Below are positions 27,903 to 36,835 of a stretch of DNA of 64,000 nucleotides, piece by piece. A program made the position numbers and the translations under genes. The stretch covers positions 123,144 to 187,143 of the forward strand of contig NCHN01000001.1 of NCBI GenBank assembly GCA_002281875.1. The letters run 5' to 3'. A model generated the notes under the pieces. The model saw only the letters and a program-made list of their open reading frames with translations. It did no database searches and was not told the origin of the DNA. Every line of letters starts with the position of its first letter. Within the stretch, counting starts at the first letter, position 1. The DNA is from Sphingobacteriia bacterium 24-36-13 (GTDB lineage Bacteria > Bacteroidota > Bacteroidia > Chitinophagales > Chitinophagaceae).

Positions 27903-29020
27903 TTGGCTTTTACTTTAAGCGTATTTTTTATTTTATTGGCTTTGTGGGTGAGGTCTTGATAATCTTTATGCATTATAGTCACATGTCCCATTTTTCTACC
28001 AGGCTTGGTAGTTAGTTTGCCATATAAATGAACAAAAGCATTGTCTGTTTTTAGTACTTCTTCTAATCCTTCATAAACAGCATTACCGCTAAATCCTTCT
28101 TCTCCAATAATGTTTACAATTGCTGCAGGAAGAATCGGGTCTGTATTACCTAATGGATATTGTAACATGATTCTCCATAACATATCATATTGACTACAGT
28201 AATTAGCTTCAATAGTATGATGTCCACTGTTGTGCACTCGTGGAGCTGTTTCATTAACCCATACCTCATCATTCTGATCAATAAACATTTCTACTGCAAA
28301 CAATCCAGGACTTTTTAGTGCTTTAACTAATTTAATGGCAACTGCTTCAACTACCCAAAGCACTTTTTCTGGGATTAATGCAGGACTAATTTGATAGTCT
28401 AATAAATTCAAAGATGGATTTACCATCATTTCAGAGGCTGGGAATAAGGCTGTTTCGCCTTTATCATTCATTGCAACAATTAGAGCGATTTCTTTTTTGA
28501 TGGATACTTTTTTTTCTAAAACACTTGCTGCAACAAATGCTTTGTCTACATCATATTCAGTATTGATTATTTGAACGCCCTTACCATCATACCCGCCCTC
28601 ACCAATTTTGTGTACTGCTGGTAAGAATGAAAGATGATTTAGTACATCTTCCTTGGTTTCAGTTATAACAAATGCTGAACTTGGAATGCCATTGTCTTTG
28701 TAAAATTGTTTTTGGGTAATCTTGTTTTTAATAATGCGTATAGCAGAGGGATGTGGGTAAACTTTAACCCCTTCGGCCTGCAATTTTTCTAATGCATCTA
28801 CATTTACCGACTCAATTTCAATCGTAATAGCATCTAAGTTTTTACCAAATTGATATACAGCGTCAAAATCGGAAATATCGCCTTTGGTAAAAGAATGACA
28901 TAAATGAGCCGAAGGACAATGGGGGTCATTTTCTAAAACATGTGTTTCTACGGTATAATTAGCTGCTGCTTGAAGCAACATTCTACCTAATTGTCCACCA
29001 CCAAGAATTCCAATTTTCAT
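27899..29020 (-). CDS. purK: 5-(carboxyamino)imidazole ribonucleotide synthase PurK
   Basis: A 373-residue ATP-grasp enzyme that makes N5-CAIR from AIR, bicarbonate and ATP in purine synthesis. It begins with the Rossmann-like KIGILGGGQLGRMLLQAA. Central ATP-grasp elements include VHKIGEGGYDGKGVQII and AVEMFIDQNDEVWVNETAPR, followed by VHNSGHHTIEA, the family signature. Normal length. A partner purE is not in the window. A possible TATCTTTG -7 element ends only 6 bp before the ATG, which would give a nearly leaderless message. Confidence 0.95.
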   Translation of the reverse strand: MKIGILGGGQLGRMLLQAAANYTVETHVLENDPHCPSAHLCHSFTKGDISDFDAVYQFGKNLDAITIEIESVNVDALEKLQAEGVKVYPHPSAIRIIKNKITQKQFYKDNGIPSSAFVITETKEDVLNHLSFLPAVHKIGEGGYDGKGVQIINTEYDVDKAFVAASVLEKKVSIKKEIALIVAMNDKGETALFPASEMMVNPSLNLLDYQISPALIPEKVLWVVEAVAIKLVKALKSPGLFAVEMFIDQNDEVWVNETAPRVHNSGHHTIEANYCSQYDMLWRIMLQYPLGNTDPILPAAIVNIIGEEGFSGNAVYEGLEEVLKTDNAFVHLYGKLTTKPGRKMGHVTIMHKDYQDLTHKANKIKNTLKVKAN

Positions 29021-29187
29021 AAGCCCAAAGATAACTAAATTTGCATCGATGCTACCCGATTATCCTCATAAACGATTTAGTGATAATAGAATTGAATATT
29101 ATCTTCTGATTGAAGCGCTTACCATTAGTCATTGACCTTGGGGGGCTATATCTATCTTATTTTTTCAATTTTAAACTTTCGTTATTT

Positions 29188-30321
29188 ATGAATACTTCTG
29201 CTGCATTGCCATTGAATGCTTTTTTAAAGCAAGGCGATTTTTTACCATTACAGGGTACTGATTATGTAGAATTTTATGTGGGTAATGCTAAACAGGCAGC
29301 CCATTTTTATAAAACCGCATTTGGGTTTCAGAGCCTAGCTTATGCAGGTCCTGAAACCGGAATAAAAGACAGAGCAAGCTATGTGGTAAGGCAAAATAAG
29401 CTCACTTTTGTTTTTACAACGCCTCTTAGAGCTAACAACGAAATTGCCGATCATATTTATAAACATGGTGATGGCGTGAAGCACTTGGCTTTAATGGTAG
29501 AAGATGCTGCAGATGCTTGGTTTCAAACAACCAGTCGAGGTGCAGTAACAGCTATGGAACCTATAAAACTATCCGACGATAATGGGGAAGCTGTTTTAAG
29601 CGGTATTAAAACTTATGGAGATACCGTTCACTTATTTGTTGAAAGAAAAAATTATAAGGGTGTCTTCTTGCCAGGATTCAAAAAATGGGAGTCTTCGTAC
29701 AACCCAACTAGTACAGGATTATTGTATGTAGACCATTGTGTTGGTAATGTTGGTTGGAATCAAATGAATAAGTGGGTTGCTTTTTATGAAAATGTGCTTG
29801 GATTTAAAAATATTTTAAGTTTTGATGATAACGATATTTCTACCGAGTACTCTGCTTTAATGAGTAAAGTGATGAGTAATGGGAATGGATTTGTAAAATT
29901 TCCAATAAATGAACCTGCAGAAGGTAAGAAGAAGTCTCAAGTAGAGGAGTACCTTGATTTTTATGATGGCGAAGGGTGTCAACATGTTGCATTAGCTACC
30001 AATGATATTGTAGCAACCGTTTCCGAATTACAACAAAGAGGTATTGAGTTTTTGAAAGTACCTAATTCGTATTATGATGATTTAATCAGTAGAGTGGGTA
30101 AAATTGATGAAGACCTTGAACCATTAAAGGAATTGGGAATATTAGTTGATAGAGATGATGAAGGGTATTTATTGCAAATTTTTAGCAAACCAGTTGAAGA
30201 TAGGCCAACGCTATTCTTTGAAATTATACAAAGGAAGGGAGCTAAAAGCTTTGGTAAGGGTAATTTTAAAGCCCTCTTTGAAGCACTAGAAAGAGAGCAA
30301 GATTTAAGAGGAAACTTATAA
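29188..30321 (+). CDS. hppD: 4-hydroxyphenylpyruvate dioxygenase
   Basis: A 377-residue Fe(II) enzyme that turns 4-hydroxyphenylpyruvate into homogentisate in tyrosine breakdown. Two VOC domains are visible. The iron ligands are His183 (YVDHCVG), His266 (GCQHVAL) and Glu345 (FFEIIQR), and the C-terminal helix GKGNFKALFEALEREQDLRG is the classic HPPD gate helix. The frame is open to 29110, but the ATG at 29188 matches the family start. Homogentisate dioxygenase is not nearby. A strong hairpin at 30333-30373 follows the stop. The 167 bp upstream are AT-rich with a distant TAAATTTG at 29036-29043. Confidence 0.96.
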   Translation: MNTSAALPLNAFLKQGDFLPLQGTDYVEFYVGNAKQAAHFYKTAFGFQSLAYAGPETGIKDRASYVVRQNKLTFVFTTPLRANNEIADHIYKHGDGVKHLALMVEDAADAWFQTTSRGAVTAMEPIKLSDDNGEAVLSGIKTYGDTVHLFVERKNYKGVFLPGFKKWESSYNPTSTGLLYVDHCVGNVGWNQMNKWVAFYENVLGFKNILSFDDNDISTEYSALMSKVMSNGNGFVKFPINEPAEGKKKSQVEEYLDFYDGEGCQHVALATNDIVATVSELQQRGIEFLKVPNSYYDDLISRVGKIDEDLEPLKELGILVDRDDEGYLLQIFSKPVEDRPTLFFEIIQRKGAKSFGKGNFKALFEALEREQDLRGNL

Positions 30322-30332
30322 TATACCTATAA

Positions 30333-30376
30333 ATAAAGCGTCTCGGTGATTCATTTTATCTGAGACGCTTTATTTT
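30333..30376. terminator. Bidirectional terminator between hppD and the Na/Pi symporter
   Basis: ATAAAGCGTCTC at 30333-30344 pairs perfectly with GAGACGCTTTAT at 30362-30373, and an inner GAT/ATC pair lengthens the stem. It lies between convergent genes and is flanked by T-rich DNA on the plus side (and A-rich on the other), so it can serve both. Confidence 0.82.
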
Positions 30377-30379
30377 TTA

Positions 30380-32020
30380 TTAATCTTTACAATCTTTTAC
30401 TGCTAGGGCTATTGCCTTGCAGGATGAGTATAATTCTCTATTTAAGTTGAATAAAGTTGAAATGTCTTTTTCCTTTAAAACGTTTTGACCTGCATGAAAA
30501 TAAAAATGGTTAATTCTTTGGTCAAAATCCGTTTTATTTTTTTCTAATAAAATGGGGATGCTATCAAGCCCAGTATTTATTTCTTTATTTATAAAAGAAG
30601 CATATAATATTTTATAGAACTCACTTAATTCAGCTTGAAACTGGTGATACATTTCGTATTTCACTTCGTTAATTGAATTGCTGAATTCAGTTTTGTCATG
30701 GTAAACATCTTTCATTCCCTTTGCCGAATACATTGCATTCCTGAGTGATTCTATTAGTTTGTTTATTCTAATGATTTCATCGGACTGCTTCATTTGAGCA
30801 ATAACTTTTGAATAGTAAGCTAAAATTTCTCCTTCAGATTCCTTTAGTTGTTGGTATTGCTCAGGCAATTCTATTGAATCGTTTTTGGCATATTGGCTTT
30901 GATAAATGATCTCAAATTCACTATTTATAAGCCAATTAGGCTTAATATGAAAGCTGGTTAAATTAAAACGGATTACTCTTTCAATATAAAGCCCAACTTC
31001 TTTATTCATCATATCGGTGATTGTTGATGGAACTTCAACACTCGCATTTTGTAAAAATTGGAGTACCGTTTTTTTGTCTTCCTTAAATTGGTTCTCTAAA
31101 AAGTCGCCATATTTATTTAAGAAAAAATATATCAGTAAAACACCCGCCAAATTAATAAATGTTTGAAATGCAACTAAAACCAATATGGGGTCTTTAATTA
31201 AGAATGTATGGGTAATCAATTGAATAATTGAGTCTATAAAAATAAAGCCAGCTGCAGAAGTAAGAACATTGAATAAACTATTACCCAATGCCACTCTTTT
31301 TTTAGCCGCATTGCCACCAATTGCTCCTAAAATTAATTTAACGGTTGTACCTAATTCTGCACCTAAAACAACTGCAATTGCAGTTTCAATAGGTATAACA
31401 TGCGCATATAATGCGGTTAATACAACCACTACCGTAGCAGAACTTGTTTGAACAATAGCCGTAATGATAAATCCTAAAAAAAGAAATACTAAGCGTGGGT
31501 AGGAGAGGTAGGGTGTAAAATCGAATTGCGTCATCATGGCGTCCATACTCTGCTTCATAAATTGAAGGCCTAAAAAGAGCATACCCAAACCCATGCAAAA
31601 CAAGGCTATCTGATAAATTAGTTTTTTTTGTTTGAAAACAATTAAGCAAATGCCAGAAACCCCAATTAAGGGCAGTGTTATATTATTAAGTTCTACTTTA
31701 AATCCTAATAAAGCAACCAGCCAACTATTAAACGTACCACCAATATTTGCCCCTAATACTACCGCTATTGCATTCCTCATAGACAAAATGCCTGCCCCTA
31801 CAAAAGATAATACCATTAGGTTTACAATAGAACTGCTTTGTAATACTCCAGTTACTAATGTGCCACTTAATATTGCTTTGAATTTATTTTTGGTATTTTT
31901 TTGTAGAAAAAGTTTGAAGGAGCGGCCTTCCATCTGTTTCATTGAGTCCTCTAAATGAAACATACCATAAAGGAATAATCCTAGTCCGGCAATAAGCATC
32001 CATATGTCTGTTGCGCTCAT
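30380..32020 (-). CDS. Na/Pi cotransporter family protein
   Basis: A 546-residue membrane protein of the NptA/PhoU-tail type, importing phosphate with sodium. Two inverted repeats each carry a QSSS-type motif: LQSSSIVNLMVLSFVGAG near 61 and VQTSSATVVVVLTALY near 190, each followed by AIAVVLGANIG / AIAVVLGAELG. About nine helices are followed by a cytoplasmic helical domain (about 325-546), similar to a PhoU-like regulatory tail. It is 9 bp after the PepSY gene. Confidence 0.9.
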   Translation of the reverse strand: MSATDIWMLIAGLGLFLYGMFHLEDSMKQMEGRSFKLFLQKNTKNKFKAILSGTLVTGVLQSSSIVNLMVLSFVGAGILSMRNAIAVVLGANIGGTFNSWLVALLGFKVELNNITLPLIGVSGICLIVFKQKKLIYQIALFCMGLGMLFLGLQFMKQSMDAMMTQFDFTPYLSYPRLVFLFLGFIITAIVQTSSATVVVVLTALYAHVIPIETAIAVVLGAELGTTVKLILGAIGGNAAKKRVALGNSLFNVLTSAAGFIFIDSIIQLITHTFLIKDPILVLVAFQTFINLAGVLLIYFFLNKYGDFLENQFKEDKKTVLQFLQNASVEVPSTITDMMNKEVGLYIERVIRFNLTSFHIKPNWLINSEFEIIYQSQYAKNDSIELPEQYQQLKESEGEILAYYSKVIAQMKQSDEIIRINKLIESLRNAMYSAKGMKDVYHDKTEFSNSINEVKYEMYHQFQAELSEFYKILYASFINKEINTGLDSIPILLEKNKTDFDQRINHFYFHAGQNVLKEKDISTLFNLNRELYSSCKAIALAVKDCKD

Positions 32021-32029
32021 AATGAATAT

Positions 32030-32596
32030 TTAGGAATTCTTTCTCATTCGTTTTGGTCCATACCAAAGCCAAAAACCGGTCACCGTAAATAATATTAAAG
32101 CAAGCCCCATTATACTAGTATACACAAGTTTGAAATAACCATCCCAACCAAAATAATAATCAATAATAGAACCATCGTGAATTTTTTCAATGTAATCGGC
32201 TCTTCTTTTTTCGATGTATAAGATTTTTCCTGTAGCTCCATCAACTTGCAATCCCGTAAAGTGACTAGCAAAAACAAATTTAACCATCCCTTTATCTTTT
32301 CTAATATCTATTCTGTCTACTTCAGTAGACAGATCACTTGAAACAGAGTCTTTTAAATAATTGCAAGCATTTTGGTATAAGCTATCAATCGAAAGCCAAT
32401 CTTTCAATTGGGTAGAACTACCTTTATATGATTTTGCCATAATCATTCCTCCACTATTCTTTTTCCATCCCAATAAAGTACCTGTAATGGCTACTATAAA
32501 AAAGAAAACGAATAGCAAAGCCCCAGTTATTCTGTGCAACTTTCTAAAGTTTCTTAATACCTTGGCTTGAGCTGGCCTATTCTTTGAGTCTTTCAT
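32030..32596 (-). CDS. PepSY-associated membrane protein
   Basis: A 188-residue protein with two membrane helices (about 22-43 and 155-178) around a periplasmic PepSY-like domain. The RKLHRITGALLFVFFFIVAI start and the VTGFWLWYGPKR end are typical of the PepSY-TM family, which is often tied to iron/siderophore or reductase systems; this is a short single-domain version. It lies between the Na/Pi symporter (9 bp) and a GNAT gene (19 bp). Confidence 0.82.
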   Translation of the reverse strand: MKDSKNRPAQAKVLRNFRKLHRITGALLFVFFFIVAITGTLLGWKKNSGGMIMAKSYKGSSTQLKDWLSIDSLYQNACNYLKDSVSSDLSTEVDRIDIRKDKGMVKFVFASHFTGLQVDGATGKILYIEKRRADYIEKIHDGSIIDYYFGWDGYFKLVYTSIMGLALILFTVTGFWLWYGPKRMRKNS

Positions 32597-32615
32597 TATT
32601 TAGTATTCCTCTTTT

Positions 32616-33149
32616 TTAAATATTCCCATTCCATAAATGTTGGTCAATTTGATATTGAAAATTCAATCTATCTGGTTCCCCATAGTAAGGCATTAGTACT
32701 TCACCTAATTTGATTGCACCAAGCTTCTCCATTGCTTTTTGAGAACGAATATTTTCAGCGCCAACAAAGAAATGGATCAAGTTTACTTTTTCAAGTGCAT
32801 AATTGATCATTAGTTCTTTGGTAGATTTGTTAAATCCTTTGCCCCAGTATTTTCTTGCATAAAAAGTATAACCTATTTCAATCAATTTTTTTTCTGCGTT
32901 GAAATTGCAGAACCGACTACTACCAATTGCTTCATTGGTTTGGGAATCTGTAATTAGAAATGCCCCTTTAGAAAGTATGGCTCCCTCAAAAAAGTTTTTA
33001 AAAACCGTTAGTTGGTATCTATTCTTATTTGGATGCTGCTCCCAGATGAGTGGATCTGATGCAACAGCATACAATTGTTCAAAATGGGATTCAGCAAGTG
33101 GTACCAATTTTACTAAATCATTTTCTAAATTTTCCGGTTGCCAATTCAT
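32616..33149 (-). CDS. GNAT acetyltransferase, RimJ/RimL-like
   Basis: A 177-residue acetyltransferase. IGYTFYARKYWGKGFNKSTK at about 103-122 is the acetyl-CoA-binding motif A of the RimJ/RimL group, and HFFVGAENIRSQKAMEKLGA is the following motif B. LVPLAESHFEQLYAVASDPL is a typical start. The frame is open to 33185 inside the next gene, but the ATG at 33149 is one base after the CLC stop and fits the family. Acceptor unknown. Confidence 0.85.
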   Translation of the reverse strand: MNWQPENLENDLVKLVPLAESHFEQLYAVASDPLIWEQHPNKNRYQLTVFKNFFEGAILSKGAFLITDSQTNEAIGSSRFCNFNAEKKLIEIGYTFYARKYWGKGFNKSTKELMINYALEKVNLIHFFVGAENIRSQKAMEKLGAIKLGEVLMPYYGEPDRLNFQYQIDQHLWNGNI

Positions 33150-33150
33150 T

Positions 33151-34329
33151 TTATTCGGGTTGATAAATTGATTTTTTGCCAGCAATAAAACTAGCTATAA
33201 AGGCTATAACAAAAGCGTAAAATATATATTCTTTCCCAAATAGCTCATAAGCTAATAGTGCTGTTGCCAATGGAGTTTTTGAAGCGGCCCCAAAAACAGC
33301 CACCATACCCATTCCGGCTAAGAATGAAATGGGTAAGGGGATGATAAACGAAAGTGCACTCCCCAGGGTGGCACCAATAAAAAACAATGGAGTTACTTCA
33401 CCTCCTTTAAATCCTATTGATAGAGAAAAAATGGTTAGCAATAATTTAATTAAAAAAGCAAATGGCATTGCTTGTGCTGAATAAGCATGTAAGATATATG
33501 GTATTCCTAATCCTATATAATCATCAATAGCTGTAGAATAAATAACCACTGCAATTAATATACCTCCTGTTACCGCTCTCCATGATTCGTTTGGAATCAC
33601 TTTTTCCATTGAAAATTTAGTAAATGTTAAACCCGCTTTAAATACAAATGCTATAATACCAAATAGGATTGCGGCTAATAAAATTTGTAAGCCAGAAAAT
33701 ATGTTTAAGGAGGGTAATTGTGTAATAGAATATATAGTATGTTGAATACCCCACCAACGTGTAACTTGGTCTGCTAAAAAACCACAAACGAAAATGGGGG
33801 CTATATTTTTGTTGAATTGAATTTTCTTATCAGCAAACTCTAAGGCAAATAGTGCACCCGCTAAGGGCGTTCCAAAAACAGCGCCAAATCCAGCAGCCAC
33901 AGCTGCTTTAAGTAGAAGCGCTCTTTCATAGTCACTCAGTTTGAATGGTCGGGTTAGCTGATCTGAAAGTGAGGCAGATAGCTGAAGAGCAGTTCCTTCT
34001 CTACCTACGGATGCTCCACATAGATGAGCAATTAATGTGCTGAATAAAATAAAAGGGGCCATCATCCATTCAACTAAGGGCTTAGATGGCTGTTCTATGG
34101 TTGCCACAATTAGTTGGTTCCCTTTTGCAGATTTCTTCCCTATTGTTTGATAAAGTAGTACTGAAATTAATGCTGCTAGAGGGAGCAACGCAATGAGGCC
34201 GGAATATGTCGTTCTTACTGTTGTTACAGAATCTAATAAAACTAGAAATAATGCGGAGGACGAACCAGCAAATAATGAAATCAGAATACATAAAATGCCC
34301 CATTTAAGCAAAGACCTGATTATTATCAT
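33151..34329 (-). CDS. CLC antiporter of the fluoride type (CLC-F/EriC)
   Basis: A 392-residue CLC-superfamily membrane protein. The three anion-path motifs are those of fluoride/proton CLC-F antiporters as I recall them, not of chloride CLCs: GNQLI at 70-74 (near the CLC-F GNNLI, where chloride CLCs have GSGIP), GREGT at 109-113 with the gating Glu111 (chloride CLCs have GREGP), and GFKGGEVTP at 306-314. CLC-F proteins export fluoride. There is no CBS tail, as in bacterial CLC-F. The 50 bp to the divergent ydcH-like gene leave no room for a fluoride riboswitch. Confidence 0.85.
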   Translation of the reverse strand: MIIIRSLLKWGILCILISLFAGSSSALFLVLLDSVTTVRTTYSGLIALLPLAALISVLLYQTIGKKSAKGNQLIVATIEQPSKPLVEWMMAPFILFSTLIAHLCGASVGREGTALQLSASLSDQLTRPFKLSDYERALLLKAAVAAGFGAVFGTPLAGALFALEFADKKIQFNKNIAPIFVCGFLADQVTRWWGIQHTIYSITQLPSLNIFSGLQILLAAILFGIIAFVFKAGLTFTKFSMEKVIPNESWRAVTGGILIAVVIYSTAIDDYIGLGIPYILHAYSAQAMPFAFLIKLLLTIFSLSIGFKGGEVTPLFFIGATLGSALSFIIPLPISFLAGMGMVAVFGAASKTPLATALLAYELFGKEYIFYAFVIAFIASFIAGKKSIYQPE

Positions 34330-34379
34330 TTATTTTAAACTTTAACTTGAATAACTTTAAGCTATAAAACTACAACATA

Positions 34380-34610
34380 ATGGAAAAACACGATTTACAC
34401 CATGAATTCCCTGAATTTGATTCAAAAATTTCTGAATTAAAAGTGGCAAATGCCCATTTTAAAAAACTATCAGATGAGTACGATGAAGTGAACCATGCAG
34501 TGCATAGAATTGAGTCAGGAGCAGAGACCCCTGCTGATGAAGTGTTAACAGAGTTGAGAAAAAAAAGATTACACTTGAAAGATGAGTTGTACGCTTTATT
34601 AACCCAATAG
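34380..34610 (+). CDS. YdcH (DUF465) family small protein
   Basis: A 76-residue charged, all-helical protein. KISELKVANAHFKKLSDEYD and the second helix EVLTELRKKRLHLKDELYAL match the two-helix hairpin of the DUF465/YdcH family. Function unknown in the family. It is divergent from the CLC gene and ends 2 bp from the convergent histidine kinase. Confidence 0.85.
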   Translation: MEKHDLHHEFPEFDSKISELKVANAHFKKLSDEYDEVNHAVHRIESGAETPADEVLTELRKKRLHLKDELYALLTQ

Positions 34611-34612
34611 CA

Positions 34613-36670
34613 TTAGGATAAGGGTAGTTCTACAATAAAAGTGCTACCCTTGTTTTCTTCGCTCTGAACACTTATTTGTCCGTCGTGAGCTTCAACAATT
34701 CTCTTGCAAATATTTAAACCTAATCCATAAGATTTTTCTCCATCTGTCCCTTTCCGTTTCCCTGATTTTGAAATATTAAATATTTCTGGGATTAACTTTT
34801 CTGGTATGCCAATGCCATTATCAGCAACTTCAATCAATACTTTTTTGCCAACGGTTTTTGCTGAAAGAATTATGGTAGTGTCTTTTTTACTAAACTTAAC
34901 TGAATTGGTTACAAGGTTAAAAACAACTCTTTTCATTTTTTCAGGGTTCAACATAACCGTTGTGTCTAAATCTGGTAGTTGTACAATGAGTTGTTGATTT
35001 TTCTCTTTTACTTTTAACTCTAATATTGCGGCACAATCATTTATAAACTCATTAAGTAGGGTAGGTTCTTTTTCAATATTTTTATTACTAATATCTGCTG
35101 TAGCCATAATTTCTGCAATCAATGTTAAAGAACTATTGCATGCAGATTTGATCATTTCAAGGTATTCTAATTTTTGTGCTTCATCTTCTTCAGCAATAAT
35201 AATTTCAACCATTGTAGGTATGGAAGCAACTGGAGTTCGTAAATCGTGTGCAACTAATTTTAATATACTGTCTTTTTCTGAAATGGTTTTTTGTAAAGCG
35301 CTCATAGCTATTTCAAGCTGCTCATTTTGTGTATTTACTGTTTCGTTTAATTCTTTAAGTGTAGCAATATGTTTTCGAGAATGAAGCCAATTTCTTCCAA
35401 GTATTATACTCAATAGGATGATAAGGAATAAAATTACAGCTATAGAAATAAGGTAGGTTCTAGCAACTTCATTTTCGTGTTGTGCCAAATGGAGTTGGTT
35501 TTGTTGTTCTAATAATTCAAGCTGTTTATTGATATCTACTTCGTAAATCAGTTTATTTAATTTGTTATCCTCTTCCTGTAATACTTGGTGCCTAGTTAAA
35601 TGTGAATAAGCTTTTTCTCTATTGTTTAAAAAGTCATGATATATCCAGGATAGTTTATTCCACTTTATTTCCCCTTTCGGGTTGGGTAATTCATCCATTG
35701 ATTTTCTTATTTCTTCTAAAGCAATACCCAATTGCTTAATTTTTTTCTGCTCAGCATATAGTTCTGCTAATTTTAAATAGCTGTATTGAGCATCATTGGT
35801 TTCTCTTCCTGAATGTAAATTGATATTTATGCTTTTTTGGTAGTAGTTCTCTGCTTCTTGAAGATTACCCGTTTTTCTATATAAATCTCCAATATTACCA
35901 TACACCACACCTTTGGCCATCTCATCATAAAAAAAAGTAGAAGTGTCGGCTTTTTGGTGTGTATTTATATAGTCGATTGCTTTTTGATAATAAGTTAATG
36001 CACTATCATTTTTCCCCATCATATAATAGCTTAGCGCAATATTGTTTTGCAGTTCTTGTTTTCTATAATAATTAGAGAATTGTTTATTGATATCACATAA
36101 GTCAGCTTCGGATAAACTTTGTTGAAAGCTTTTGGCAGCGTCTTTGAATTTGCGCTGTTTATAAAGTATCATTCCAATTCTATAGCTGTATTCTTTTAAT
36201 GAGCAATAGTCTTTAATACTAGAATTGAACTGTCTAGCTTTATAATAGTAAGTGTATGCTTCATTAAGTTGGTTATTCGCATACATTGCATCTCCATTTG
36301 CATAATAGGCATAAGTAAATGCATTCGGATATTTCTGCGGATCTTTATCTCTTAATAAATACAACATGGAGTCGGCATACAATTTTGCAGAATCAGGCTT
36401 TTGTAAATGGTAACAAAAAATGCCAGATTTGTATGCATAAACCTGAATTTGTTGTTTTAGGTTTAGCTTTTTGCCTTTTAAAATGGAATCAAGAAATATG
36501 ATTTCACTTCTTTTGGTAGTATTTTTCTGCTGACTAATTTTATTTAGGGCAGTATCTACAAAGCTTTCTTTGGTATTCCAATCAATATTATTTTGATTGC
36601 TTGAACAACTCCATATTAATACTAATAAAAGTAACCCTATCAGGTTTTCAATAAATTTCATAGTGTTCAT
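34613..36670 (-). CDS. TPR-containing sensor histidine kinase
   Basis: A 685-residue membrane kinase. It has a signal-like N-terminus ending at WSCSS (a possible but imperfect lipobox), a periplasmic TPR array from about 80 to 350 (for example SALTYYQKAIDYI and NLQEAENYYQKSININ), one membrane helix (about 405-427), then a coiled coil, the phospho-acceptor His475 in LVAHDLRTPV and the HATPase N box (RVVFNLVTNSVKFSK), DNGIGIP and GLGLNICKRIV. No response regulator lies beside it, so its partner is elsewhere. A second ATG at 36661 is possible. Confidence 0.92.
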   Translation of the reverse strand: MNTMKFIENLIGLLLLVLIWSCSSNQNNIDWNTKESFVDTALNKISQQKNTTKRSEIIFLDSILKGKKLNLKQQIQVYAYKSGIFCYHLQKPDSAKLYADSMLYLLRDKDPQKYPNAFTYAYYANGDAMYANNQLNEAYTYYYKARQFNSSIKDYCSLKEYSYRIGMILYKQRKFKDAAKSFQQSLSEADLCDINKQFSNYYRKQELQNNIALSYYMMGKNDSALTYYQKAIDYINTHQKADTSTFFYDEMAKGVVYGNIGDLYRKTGNLQEAENYYQKSININLHSGRETNDAQYSYLKLAELYAEQKKIKQLGIALEEIRKSMDELPNPKGEIKWNKLSWIYHDFLNNREKAYSHLTRHQVLQEEDNKLNKLIYEVDINKQLELLEQQNQLHLAQHENEVARTYLISIAVILFLIILLSIILGRNWLHSRKHIATLKELNETVNTQNEQLEIAMSALQKTISEKDSILKLVAHDLRTPVASIPTMVEIIIAEEDEAQKLEYLEMIKSACNSSLTLIAEIMATADISNKNIEKEPTLLNEFINDCAAILELKVKEKNQQLIVQLPDLDTTVMLNPEKMKRVVFNLVTNSVKFSKKDTTIILSAKTVGKKVLIEVADNGIGIPEKLIPEIFNISKSGKRKGTDGEKSYGLGLNICKRIVEAHDGQISVQSEENKGSTFIVELPLS

Positions 36671-36779
36671 ATTACACTTCGTTTAACCAAAGAGGGGGTG
36701 TAATTTTTGCTAAATATATTAAAGGATATGCTAATAATAAAGATGATTGTAATCATAAATGAAAGAAAATAAGTCCCAG

Positions 36780-36812
36780 CAAAAAAAAACGCCCCGAGTT
36801 TACTCGGGGCGT
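36780..36812 (-). terminator. Terminator after ahcY
   Basis: ACGCCCCGAG at 36789-36798 and CTCGGGGCGT at 36803-36812 pair perfectly over a TTTA loop; on the minus strand a run of about nine T follows. A textbook intrinsic terminator. Confidence 0.93.
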
Positions 36813-36835
36813 CATAATACTCTCTATTGAAAATT

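Noticed and set aside
34330-34379. Fluoride riboswitch for the CLC-F-type gene
   Set aside because: Only 50 bp separate it from the divergent gene, too short for the aptamer plus promoter, and no matching conserved sequence is visible.
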